DNA from: Salegentibacter sediminis
Lineage (GTDB): Bacteria > Bacteroidota > Bacteroidia > Flavobacteriales > Flavobacteriaceae
Direction: 5' to 3'
NCBI RefSeq assembly: GCF_002078605.1
Contig: NZ_MSJR01000008.1
Coordinates: forward strand, 62,001-126,000
Length of the DNA stretch: 64,000 nucleotides
A program made the position numbers and the translations under genes. Shown here piece by piece: positions 55,754 through 63,406 of this stretch; position 1 is the stretch's first letter; every line of letters begins with the position of its first letter. The notes below the pieces were generated by a model. The model was given only the letters and a program-made list of their open reading frames with translations. It had not been told where the DNA came from and searched no databases.

Positions 55754-56236
55754 ATGCTCACGATGATTGCGGCAGCAGCCAAAAATAATGCCCTGGGAAA
55801 GGAAAATGACCTGGTTTGGCACCTCCCCGATGATTTTAAACGCTTTAAGCAACTAACCACCGGGCACCATATTATTATGGGCCGCAAGACCTTCGAGTCT
55901 TTCCCTCAGCCCCTTCCTAATCGCACTCATATAATCGTAACCCGAAACCGGGATTACACGGCTAAAGGAGCCGTTGTTGTGCACACTCTGGAAAGAGCTA
56001 TAGAAATTGCACAAGATGACCCCCAGCCTTTTATAATTGGCGGAGGTGAGATCTATGAATTGGCGCTTCCTATTGCTGAAAAAATCGAACTCACCAGGAT
56101 ACATTCTAATTTTGAAGCTGACACCTTCTTCCCCGAGCTCGATGAAAATAAATGGAAACTCGTGAAGGAAGAATTTCATCCCACCGACGAAAAACACAAA
56201 TACGCCTTTACCTACTTAACCTATGAGCGTCGCTAA
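55754..56236 (+). CDS. folA: Dihydrofolate reductase
   Basis: 160 residues. MIAAAAKNNALGKENDLVWHLPDDFKRFK, MGRKTFESFPQPLPNR and FIIGGGEIYELAL. Reduces dihydrofolate with NADPH, completing the cycle with ThyA. The 3' end overlaps the next gene by 14 bases. Confidence 0.96.
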   Translation: MLTMIAAAAKNNALGKENDLVWHLPDDFKRFKQLTTGHHIIMGRKTFESFPQPLPNRTHIIVTRNRDYTAKGAVVVHTLERAIEIAQDDPQPFIIGGGEIYELALPIAEKIELTRIHSNFEADTFFPELDENKWKLVKEEFHPTDEKHKYAFTYLTYERR

Positions 56237-57077
56237 GCTGTTAGACCAAATAGCAGAGCAACATAATCTCAGGATTAAAACTTATTCCCCACTTTCAGGA
56301 GGAGACATCAATGAAGTTTTTTTGCTCACTTCCGAAGAAGATGGAAAGTTAGTGGTGAAACTCAACGATACTCACAAATTTCCGGGAATGTTTGAGGCCG
56401 AAAAATTAGGACTCGAACAGCTTCGCCAACCGGGCGTAATAGATATCCCGAAAGTTATTGCTGTTGGAAGTTTAGGAAACACCGCTTATCTCCTTCTGGA
56501 ATACAAGAAATCCAGGCCGAAGGCGCCAGATTTTGCCGAAAGATTTGGGCAACAACTGGCGGCACTACATAAAACTACTTCAAAAGAATTTGGGTTTCCT
56601 GAAGATAATTATATCGGAAGTCTTCCGCAGTATAACCAGGCATCAAAATCTGCAGCCGATTTCTATATAGGTCAGCGTCTCGAACCTCAGCTCAGTATGG
56701 CGAAAGACCGTGGCTATTCCCTTCACCTTACCGGAGACTTCTTCAGAAATATTTCAGAAATAATTCCGAAAGAACCACCTGCACTCATTCACGGCGATCT
56801 CTGGAACGGCAATTACCTGGTTAACGAAAAAGGTCTCCCTTGTCTTATCGATCCCGCCACGGCTTACGCTCCCAGGGAAATGGACCTCGCCATGATGAAG
56901 CTTTTTGGAGGTTTCCCGGAAGAAATCTTTTCTGCCTATAATGCCCGGTTCCCCCTTGTTCCCGGTTTGGGAGAACGGGTGCCGCTCTGGCAACTATATT
57001 ACCTGTTGGTTCACCTTAATCTCTTTGGGAAAAGCTATCTGGCTTCGGTAAATAACATCATAAAAAAGTACAGCTAA
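56223..57077 (+). CDS. Fructosamine kinase family protein
   Basis: 284 residues of the APH-like kinase fold. ALIHGDLWNGNYLV holds the catalytic Asp, LIDPATAYAPREMDLAMMKLFGGF the metal-binding DxxxA/Y region typical of the fructosamine/ketosamine-3-kinase family. It would phosphorylate glycated amines for their removal. Overlaps folA by 14 bases, so translation is probably coupled. Confidence 0.88.
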   Translation: MSVAKLLDQIAEQHNLRIKTYSPLSGGDINEVFLLTSEEDGKLVVKLNDTHKFPGMFEAEKLGLEQLRQPGVIDIPKVIAVGSLGNTAYLLLEYKKSRPKAPDFAERFGQQLAALHKTTSKEFGFPEDNYIGSLPQYNQASKSAADFYIGQRLEPQLSMAKDRGYSLHLTGDFFRNISEIIPKEPPALIHGDLWNGNYLVNEKGLPCLIDPATAYAPREMDLAMMKLFGGFPEEIFSAYNARFPLVPGLGERVPLWQLYYLLVHLNLFGKSYLASVNNIIKKYS

Positions 57078-57180
57078 CTTCACATTTATTAACATCAACT
57101 ACTTAATTTTTAGGAGTTTGTTGGCGGGTAAGGAATTCATAGCTTTTTATCTTCAGTTTTCATTTAAAGATTTATGCAGT

Positions 57181-57678
57181 ATGAGCACCCAACATCTTAA
57201 TCACAAAAAAGCCCTGGAAAAAATGACCGCCCTTGTAGAAAGTATAAAAACCGGGATGCTGGTCACCTGTTTAAGCGATCGTCCTCTTAACGCCGTACCC
57301 ATGACCACTAAAAAAATTGATGGCGAGGGCAACATCTGGTTTTTAAGCCGGCTGGATAGCAGTCAAAATTGTAATATCGCTCAGGAACCTGAAGTACAAT
57401 TGCTTTACAGCGCTCCCGGCAATAAAGAATTTATCAGTATCTATGGAATGGCTTCCATCCACCTCGATCCTGAAAAACTACAAGATCTATATCACACAAG
57501 TGATGATGCCTGGTTCACCGGACTTGATGATCCTAACCTCACGGCTATAAAGATCACGCCGAAGGAATCTTATTATTGGGATGAAAAACAAAATAACTAT
57601 GCAGATCTTTTTAAGATGGATAAAAACCCTGAAAAAAATAAAATTAGCACGGGTAAAAAAGGAAAACTTCAGTTATAG
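57181..57678 (+). CDS. Pyridoxamine 5'-phosphate oxidase-like FMN-binding protein
   Basis: 165 residues from ATG 57181; the frame extends to a TTG at 57118 but the conserved part starts here. Split-barrel flavin-binding family: GMLVTCLSDRPLNAVPM, NIWFLSRLDSSQNCNI, and YWDEKQ near the end. Matches the general stress protein 26-like branch. Function unclear; probably binds FMN in the cytoplasm. Confidence 0.85.
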   Translation: MSTQHLNHKKALEKMTALVESIKTGMLVTCLSDRPLNAVPMTTKKIDGEGNIWFLSRLDSSQNCNIAQEPEVQLLYSAPGNKEFISIYGMASIHLDPEKLQDLYHTSDDAWFTGLDDPNLTAIKITPKESYYWDEKQNNYADLFKMDKNPEKNKISTGKKGKLQL

Positions 57679-57692
57679 ACCAAAATGTATTC

Positions 57693-57722
57693 AAAAAGAC
57701 CTCAGGTTATGAGGTCTTTTTT
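57693..57722 (+). terminator. Intrinsic terminator
   Basis: AAAAAGACCTCA (57693-57704), GGTTA loop, TGAGGTCTTTTT (57710-57721). Ends the 2TM-folA-kinase-oxidase group before fabD. Confidence 0.92.
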
Positions 57723-57796
57723 ATTCTTTCTATTTTAGCCGAAAATTTTATCGGTTTTAATTCTTTGAGAGAAGCCGGTATATAAACTTCAATACA

Positions 57797-58678
57797 ATGA
57801 AAGCATATATTTTCCCGGGACAGGGAGCACAGTTTCCTGGAATGGGACTGGACCTTTTCGAAAAATCGGTTGAAGCACAGGATATGTTCAAAGCCGCCAA
57901 CAGCATTTTAGGGTATTCGATTACCGATATCATGTTTGAAGGCAGCGCCGAAGACCTAAAACAGACTAAAGTCACCCAACCGGCTATATTTATTCATTCG
58001 GTGATCCTAAGTAAGTTGTTGGGAGAAAAATTTCAACCCGATATGGTTGCCGGACATTCTCTGGGTGAATTTTCTGCACTGGTAGCCAACAAAGTATTGA
58101 GTTTTGAAGAAGGGCTTCAGTTGGTGTATAAAAGAGCCATGGCGATGCAGGAGGCTTGTGAGCTTCAGGCTTCAACTATGGCTGCCGTACTGGGTCTGGA
58201 AGATGAAGTTGTGGAAGCTGTTTGTGCTGAAACCGATGGTATCGTAGTAGCCGCAAACTACAATTGTCCCGGTCAGTTAGTGATCTCGGGAGATGTGAAA
58301 GCAGTGGAACAGGCCTGTGAAAATTTAAAAGAACGTGGCGCCAGAAGGGCGATGATCCTTCCTGTAGGCGGGGCATTTCACTCCCCATTGATGGAACCGG
58401 CAAGAAAAGAACTGGCGGCCGCAATAGAAAATATGACTTTCAGAAAACCTTCCTGCCCCGTATATCAAAACGTGAGCACCTTTGCGGTTACCGACCCTGA
58501 AGAGATCAAGAAAAATCTTGTTTTTCAACTTACCGCCCCGGTAAAATGGACACAAAGCGTACAGAATATGATAAAAGACGGTGCCACTGAATTTATTGAA
58601 GTAGGCCCCGGAAAGGTTCTACAGGGACTTGTAAAGAAAATAGACCGCAGTATGAATGTTTCCTCAGCAGAAATATAA
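57797..58678 (+). CDS. fabD: Malonyl CoA-acyl carrier protein transacylase
   Basis: 293 residues. FPGQGAQFPGMG, nucleophile Ser88 in AGHSLGEFSAL, Arg region YKRAMAMQEA and the catalytic His in GGAFHSPLM. Transfers malonate from CoA to ACP for fatty acid synthesis. Single gene with its own terminator; other fab genes are not adjacent. Confidence 0.96.
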   Translation: MKAYIFPGQGAQFPGMGLDLFEKSVEAQDMFKAANSILGYSITDIMFEGSAEDLKQTKVTQPAIFIHSVILSKLLGEKFQPDMVAGHSLGEFSALVANKVLSFEEGLQLVYKRAMAMQEACELQASTMAAVLGLEDEVVEAVCAETDGIVVAANYNCPGQLVISGDVKAVEQACENLKERGARRAMILPVGGAFHSPLMEPARKELAAAIENMTFRKPSCPVYQNVSTFAVTDPEEIKKNLVFQLTAPVKWTQSVQNMIKDGATEFIEVGPGKVLQGLVKKIDRSMNVSSAEI

Positions 58679-58725
58679 AAATACCCTCTTTCTTTTAAGC
58701 AATAGTTCCTGAAATATGGACAATA

Positions 58726-58758
58726 AAAAACTCCCGGAAGCAATTACCGGGAGTTTTT
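58726..58758 (+). terminator. Intrinsic terminator of fabD
   Basis: AAAAACTCCCGG (58726-58737) and CCGGGAGTTTTT (58747-58758), 9-base loop, T run following. Confidence 0.92.
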
Positions 58759-58781
58759 CTTTAAATAAGATATTTTTATAT

Positions 58782-59061
58782 TCCTTATAAACTTTTCCTT
58801 TCTTCATCACGATTTTCACGTTTTGAAGGCTTTGAATATTTACTGTAGGATCTTCATTTCATATCGAGAAGGCTGTCAGTCTCATTTTCCCGAGACACAA
58901 ATCCATTTCTTATGCTCTTGATTTTCTCTCCGGAAACAATAATGGTTTTATCGGTTAAAACCTTCCCGTTCTTAGTCTCTATAATCTTACCGGCCCGGAT
59001 GTAAATATCCTGCGCCTGAACTGCCCCAGAAAGAAAATTCCGAAGCAAAAGATCAAAAGTT
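58782..59061 (-). pseudogene. Amidohydrolase remnant (N- and C-terminal fragments only)
   Basis: On the minus strand, one frame gives the signal-like RKLLIFCFGIFFLGQF just after the upstream gene, without a start codon (AT-AGA where ATG-AGA would fit). A second frame continues as AQDIYIRAGKIIETKNGKVL and TIIVSGEKIKSI, the standard N-terminus of exported metal-dependent amidohydrolases, and ends at a stop after DSLLDMK. Directly after, a third frame gives DPTVNIQSLQNVKIVMKKGKVY, the typical C-terminal end of the same family. The whole catalytic barrel (some 300 residues) is missing. Lost start, frameshift and internal deletion indicate decay. Confidence 0.75.
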
Positions 59062-59063
59062 TT

Positions 59064-60197
59064 CTATTGATTCAAAAAGTCTTTGATGGTTTTAGCAATA
59101 TAAGCAATCTGCTCGTCATCAAGTTCGGTATGCATCGGCAGGGATAGCACTTCCTTCACCAGTTGATTGGTAACAGGGAAATCTGCTTCGTTATATTTTT
59201 CTTCGGCATAGGCCTTCTGGCTATGCAGAGGGATTGGGTAATAGATACCGAAAGGAATACCTTTTTCCTGTAGGTGTTTTGCCAGGGCATCTCGTTTTCC
59301 GTTAGTGATCTTTAAAGTATATTGGTGAAAAACGTGGGTATCGGGTTTTCCGGTAATCACCGGGGTAACTATTTCTTCCTGGCCGGCAAAGGCCTTATTA
59401 TATTTTTCGGCAAACGCTTTTCTGGCCTTATTATAGTTATCAAGCCGTGGTAGTTTAGCCCTCAAAACCGCTGCCTGCAAGCTATCCAACCTGGAGTTAA
59501 CCCCCACTACGTCATGGTGATAACGCTCATACATTCCATGGTTTACAATTCCGCGAATAGTATGGGCCAGATCCTCATCATTTGTGAAGATCGCTCCCCC
59601 ATCTCCATAGCAACCGAGGTTTTTAGACGGAAAAAAGGAAGTCGCTCCCACATCACCAATTACCCCGGTTTTATAGGTCTTTCCATCTTCCGAATGAAAA
59701 TTCCCTCCTATGGCCTGAGCATTATCTTCAATCACATATAGATCATGTTCTTTGGCGATTTTCATTATCTCATCCATATCGGCAGACTGGCCAAAAAGAT
59801 GGACAGGAACTATAGCCCTGGTTTTTGGGGTGATAGCCTTTTTGATCGCTTCAGGATCTATATTAAAAGTATCGGGTTTTACGTCTACCAGGACCGGACT
59901 TAGTTGCAACAAAGCAATAACTTCTACGGTAGCAGCAAAGGTGAAATCGGCGGTAATTACTTCATCTCCGGGTTTAAGGCCCAGCCCCATCATTGCAATT
60001 TGAAGAGCGTCAGTACCATTGGCACAGGGGATTACGTGTTTTGCTCCCAGATATGATTCAAGTTCCTTTTGAAACCCCTGAACCTGTGGTCCATTTATAA
60101 ATGCGGCTGACTCTATAATCTCCTTAAAAGAGGCATCTACTTCGTCTTTTATTTCGGCGTATTGACCCTTAAGGTCAACCATTTGTAAGTTTTTCAT
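59064..60197 (-). CDS. DegT/DnrJ/EryC1/StrS family aminotransferase
   Basis: 377 residues, nucleotide-sugar aminotransferase family. PLP-lysine in TSFFPSKNLGCYGDGGAI, GTDALQIAMMGLGLKPGDEV and EDNAQAIGG. It transaminates UDP- or dTDP-linked keto sugars for surface polysaccharide or LPS. The product sugar cannot be read here; the closest pattern is the WbpE/WlbC-like UDP-2-acetamido-3-oxo-glucuronate group (inference). Next to kdtA, a lipid A core gene, which fits an envelope role. Confidence 0.9.
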   Translation of the reverse strand: MKNLQMVDLKGQYAEIKDEVDASFKEIIESAAFINGPQVQGFQKELESYLGAKHVIPCANGTDALQIAMMGLGLKPGDEVITADFTFAATVEVIALLQLSPVLVDVKPDTFNIDPEAIKKAITPKTRAIVPVHLFGQSADMDEIMKIAKEHDLYVIEDNAQAIGGNFHSEDGKTYKTGVIGDVGATSFFPSKNLGCYGDGGAIFTNDEDLAHTIRGIVNHGMYERYHHDVVGVNSRLDSLQAAVLRAKLPRLDNYNKARKAFAEKYNKAFAGQEEIVTPVITGKPDTHVFHQYTLKITNGKRDALAKHLQEKGIPFGIYYPIPLHSQKAYAEEKYNEADFPVTNQLVKEVLSLPMHTELDDEQIAYIAKTIKDFLNQ

Positions 60198-60291
60198 AGT
60201 TATTTTTATAATGCACGAAAATACGAAATATCGATACCCCCGCCAATCTATTTTAAGGAAAGGCCTATTTTAGCAAAAGAAAAAGAAGGTT

Positions 60292-61533
60292 TTGCAAACT
60301 ATATACAATTTATTCATCCATTTAACCCAGTTTCTCCTGCCATTGACCGGTTTTTTTAGCCATAAAATGAAGCTCTTTATCAAAGGCAGAAAAGAGGTTT
60401 TCCCACGCCTGAAAAGGGAAATCCAGGCTGGAGAAAAATACATTTGGATTCATGCTGCATCTCTGGGAGAGTTCGAACAGGCCGTTCCGGTTATGGAATT
60501 GCTCAAGGAAAAATATCCAGGCCACAGGATACTGGTAACCTTCTTTTCGCCGTCAGGTTATGAGAATAAGAAAAAACATCCACTCGCAGATATAATAACC
60601 TATCTCCCTCTGGACACTCCGGGCAATGCCCGAAAGTTTCTTGAACTGGTAAATCCAGAGTTGGTGTTCTTTGTGAAATACGACATATGGCCAAATTTTC
60701 TTCAGGAAATAAAAAAAAGAGAAATTCGCAGTTTCCTTATTTCCGGTGCCTTCAGAAAAGAACAAATTTACTTTAAGAGCCAGGGCAAATGGATGAAGAA
60801 AGCCCTTCATAGCTTTGAACATATATTTGTTCAAAACCAGAAATCCAGGGAGCTGCTGGAGAAAAATGGTTTCAACAATGTTAGCCTGAGTGGGGACACG
60901 AGGTTTGACCGGGTTTCCCGACAACTCAATTATGATAACAAACTCGAAGTCCTGGAAACTTTTCTTCAGGATGAACTTTGTATCGTTGCCGGGAGTACCT
61001 GGCCCGAAGACGAAGAATTACTGCTGGAATATATTAATTCTGATCCTGCCCAGGTGAAATTTATTATCGCTCCTCACGAAATAAAGGCAGGAAAAATCAA
61101 TGATCTCCGGAAAAAATTAAAGGTTGCCTCGGTTCTTTATTCAGAATTTGCTATAGAAAAATCCGGGAGCTTCAAGGTCCTAATCATAGACAACATAGGC
61201 TTGCTTAGCAAGATTTACAGTTATGCCGATATCGCTTATGTGGGTGGGGCTGCCGGCACTACCGGGCTTCACAACATTCTCGAACCCGCAACTTTCGGGA
61301 TCCCTATAGTAATCGGCAAAAATTTCGAGAAATTCCCCGAAGCGAAAAAATTGCGGCAGTTGGCCGGTTTATATTCGGTCGCTTCGGCGACAGAACTTAC
61401 CGAAATCTTTCAGAAACTGGTTAAAAACAAAGATTTCAGAACACAAACAGGGATGATCGCCGGGCATTTTATCAATTCCAACACCGGTGCAACCCGGGTG
61501 ATAAATGACTATCTTTCAGAGAAACCAATCTAA
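60292..61533 (+). CDS. kdtA: 3-deoxy-D-manno-octulosonic acid transferase
   Basis: 413 residues with a TTG start at 60292: an in-frame stop lies 21 bases upstream and the next ATG (residue 26) would remove the N-terminal membrane anchor IHLTQFLLPLTGFF. The spacer holds AAGAAGG 4 bases before TTG, unusual in this AT-rich, Shine-Dalgarno-poor genome. Family motifs: WIHAASLGEFEQAVPV, VAGSTWPEDEELL, YVGGAAGTTGLHNILEPA and GIPIVIGKNFEKFPEA. Adds Kdo to lipid A at the inner membrane. Confidence 0.9.
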   Translation: MQTIYNLFIHLTQFLLPLTGFFSHKMKLFIKGRKEVFPRLKREIQAGEKYIWIHAASLGEFEQAVPVMELLKEKYPGHRILVTFFSPSGYENKKKHPLADIITYLPLDTPGNARKFLELVNPELVFFVKYDIWPNFLQEIKKREIRSFLISGAFRKEQIYFKSQGKWMKKALHSFEHIFVQNQKSRELLEKNGFNNVSLSGDTRFDRVSRQLNYDNKLEVLETFLQDELCIVAGSTWPEDEELLLEYINSDPAQVKFIIAPHEIKAGKINDLRKKLKVASVLYSEFAIEKSGSFKVLIIDNIGLLSKIYSYADIAYVGGAAGTTGLHNILEPATFGIPIVIGKNFEKFPEAKKLRQLAGLYSVASATELTEIFQKLVKNKDFRTQTGMIAGHFINSNTGATRVINDYLSEKPI

Positions 61534-61635
61534 TTTTTCTATTTTTTAAGATTTTTTGCTAAAATTTCTTAAAAAAGAATCCCAGGATAGATTTTCGACT
61601 TAATTTCGAATGTTAAAACTAAAAACTACAAGTTT

Positions 61636-61881
61636 ATGAAACGTGCATTTGTTTTAGGAAGTCTATTCCTTGTAAGTACCTTAAGCCTTGTTTCCTGTCG
61701 GGAAACTGAAGAAACAGAAAAAGAGGTTATCGTTAAAGAACGGGAAGTGGAGGTAGAAAAACAAACCCCGGATGAAACTGAAGAACAAAAAGGTATCCTG
61801 GAAAGAGCCGGCGAAAAAGTTGACAAAGAAGTCAACAAGGAAATCGATGAAGAAATTGATAAAATTGGAGACGATAATTAG
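61636..61881 (+). CDS. Small lipoprotein, paralogue 1
   Basis: 81 residues. Signal peptide with lipobox ending LVSC (Cys21), followed by RET. The mature part is highly charged and predicted helical (EKEVIVKEREVEVEKQ, ERAGEKVDKEVNKEIDEEID). Shares the Cys21-Arg start and the general organisation with the next two genes. No known function. Confidence 0.75.
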   Translation: MKRAFVLGSLFLVSTLSLVSCRETEETEKEVIVKEREVEVEKQTPDETEEQKGILERAGEKVDKEVNKEIDEEIDKIGDDN

Positions 61882-62015
61882 ATAAAATTTATAATTTTAT
61901 CTTAATTGATGTATGATTACTGTAATTTTATGAAAATTTTAGCAGTAAAATAAGCCTAACAATAAGTCACATCTCTAATTTTGCTGAATATATAAACTAA
62001 AAAAACAACCAAATT

Positions 62016-62309
62016 ATGAAACGACCAATTTTATTACTGGCAATGATATTTACATTATCCACCGCTTTAACTTCCTGTAGAGAAGTTAAGGAAGAGGAGA
62101 ACGAAATGGAAATGCAAAGCGATGATATGGATGACATGGACGACATGGACGATATGAATGATGACCTTGATGATGTAGGAAATGATATCGAGGAAGCCGC
62201 CGATGATACCGGTGATGCGATTGAAAATGCCGCAGACGAAACTGGGGAAGCCATAGATGAAGGTGCTCAGGAAGTAGAAGATGAGCTAGAAGATAACGAC
62301 GACCTTTAA
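62016..62309 (+). CDS. Small acidic lipoprotein, paralogue 2, with 11-residue repeats
   Basis: 97 residues; lipobox ending LTSC (Cys21), followed by REV. The mature chain is extremely acidic: four DDM-type repeats, then an 11-residue periodicity AADDTGDAIEN / AADETGEAIDE / GAQEVEDELED, reminiscent of LEA-like amphipathic helices. TAATTTTG (61976-61983) is an exact -7 box about 33 bases upstream. Function unknown. Confidence 0.75.
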   Translation: MKRPILLLAMIFTLSTALTSCREVKEEENEMEMQSDDMDDMDDMDDMNDDLDDVGNDIEEAADDTGDAIENAADETGEAIDEGAQEVEDELEDNDDL

Positions 62310-62331
62310 TATATTTTCCAATTATTAAAGT

Positions 62332-62487
62332 ATGAAAAAGTTAGTTTTAATACTCGCATTGACCTTTAGCAGTGCCGCTGTTTTTACATCCTGCAGGGAT
62401 GAACGCTCAGGTGTTGAAAAAGCTGCAGACGATATTGAAGATGCAGCAGATGATGTAGGTGATGCCGTAGAAGATGCTACTGATTAG
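62332..62487 (+). CDS. Small acidic lipoprotein, paralogue 3
   Basis: 51 residues, ATG 62332 to TAG 62487; too short for most callers. Lipobox ending FTSC (Cys21), followed by RDE. The mature 30 residues repeat the 11-residue unit: AADDIED, AADDVGDAVED, ATD. It starts 22 bases after paralogue 2 and is followed by a terminator, so the two are co-transcribed. Confidence 0.75.
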   Translation: MKKLVLILALTFSSAAVFTSCRDERSGVEKAADDIEDAADDVGDAVEDATD

Positions 62488-62511
62488 TAACAAAATCTAT
62501 TAACTACTAAT

Positions 62512-62540
62512 AAAAAACCCTCCAACCCGGAGGGTTTTTT
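62512..62540. terminator. Intrinsic terminator, usable in both directions
   Basis: AAAAAACCCTCC (62512-62523), 5-base loop, GGAGGGTTTTTT (62529-62540). Lies between the lipoprotein cluster and the convergent XRE-S24 gene, whose stop overlaps it. Confidence 0.92.
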
Positions 62541-63312
62541 ATGCTTCCTTTTTAAAAGCTTTCAAATCTCTTTTTAATTCCTCCATAGATTCCTGAAGTT
62601 CCCGGAATAATCCGCTCTGCGAGGGATTATCCAGGTTAAAGGTCAATTTACTGTTAACCTGCCAAATCTCCTGGATATCATTTACATCAACCTCTATAGG
62701 CAAGTATTCTTCGTTGAAGGAAATAAGCAACACCTTGGAGGGATCAGGTAATTTCTGAAGTTTTTTTACAAGCACAGAATCATAAAGTACCACAACATAG
62801 ACCTTATTGTTAGAAGCCTGATCCAAATCGGCTACGGCCTTCCCCAATACCCATTCCCCTGGGTAATAGTTTGGAAGCATGCTGTCGCCCTCTATCTGAA
62901 AGCCACGATAGGTAGCATTTCGGAATTCAGGGAGAGGAATATCGAAAGCCGGGAGTTGGTGATACCATTCTACATCCTGAACATTATGCGGATAACCCGC
63001 CGCAGCTTTCTGATTAACCATTATAATATTCTCATTGTCAGCACTATCTACAGTCACCACTTTTGGACTCACATCCCCTTTGCTTAATTGCAAATATTTC
63101 TGCCCGCTTTCCCCAAATAACCAGAGCGGGTTAATTCCAAAGCGACTCAAAAGTCCGGCCACCACCTTACCCGATAATTTCGTTCGTCCTCGTTCAATAT
63201 CAGCAGTGGAATTCTTTATCCCCAGCAGTTCTGCAAATTCAGATTGAGTAAAATTATTTTCTTCTCTTACTTCTTTAAAGTGCTTGATCTCAATAGATGG
63301 TGGTGTTCCCAT
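62539..63312 (-). CDS. XRE-family regulator with S24 peptidase-like domain
   Basis: 257 residues. N-terminal helix-turn-helix (about 8-65, TQSEFAELLGIKNSTADIERGRTKLS), linker, then a LexA/CI-type S24 domain: possible cleavage site Ala105-Gly106 (QKAAAGYP), Ser144 in EGDSMLPNYYPGE and Lys183/184 in DSVLVKKLQ. The C-terminus is a Glu/Lys coiled-coil-like tail. Probably a self-cleaving or signal-responsive repressor; no phage genes surround it. Palindromes lie just upstream. Confidence 0.88.
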   Translation of the reverse strand: MGTPPSIEIKHFKEVREENNFTQSEFAELLGIKNSTADIERGRTKLSGKVVAGLLSRFGINPLWLFGESGQKYLQLSKGDVSPKVVTVDSADNENIIMVNQKAAAGYPHNVQDVEWYHQLPAFDIPLPEFRNATYRGFQIEGDSMLPNYYPGEWVLGKAVADLDQASNNKVYVVVLYDSVLVKKLQKLPDPSKVLLISFNEEYLPIEVDVNDIQEIWQVNSKLTFNLDNPSQSGLFRELQESMEELKRDLKAFKKEA

Positions 63313-63327
63313 ATTAAATTATTTATT

Positions 63328-63370
63328 GGAATAATTCCCAGTGCTAATCCAAATCTATTGGATTTATTCC
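63328..63370. promoter_or_regulatory. Operator-like palindromes upstream of the XRE-S24 gene
   Basis: GGAATAATTCC (63328-63338) is palindromic; AATCCAA, 5 bases, TTGGATT (63346-63364) is a perfect 7-bp inverted repeat; and TTATTCC (63364-63370) mirrors GGAATAA at 63328-63334. The cluster lies 16-58 bases above the regulator's start, as expected for autoregulation. Confidence 0.5.
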
Positions 63371-63406
63371 GATAGAGCAACTAAAAATTCTGATTTTTTT
63401 TAAAAA

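Noticed and set aside
61997-62254. Ser-rich minus-strand ORF (SSMSSMSSISS)
   Set aside because: Antisense of the acidic repeat lipoprotein gene at 62016-62309.
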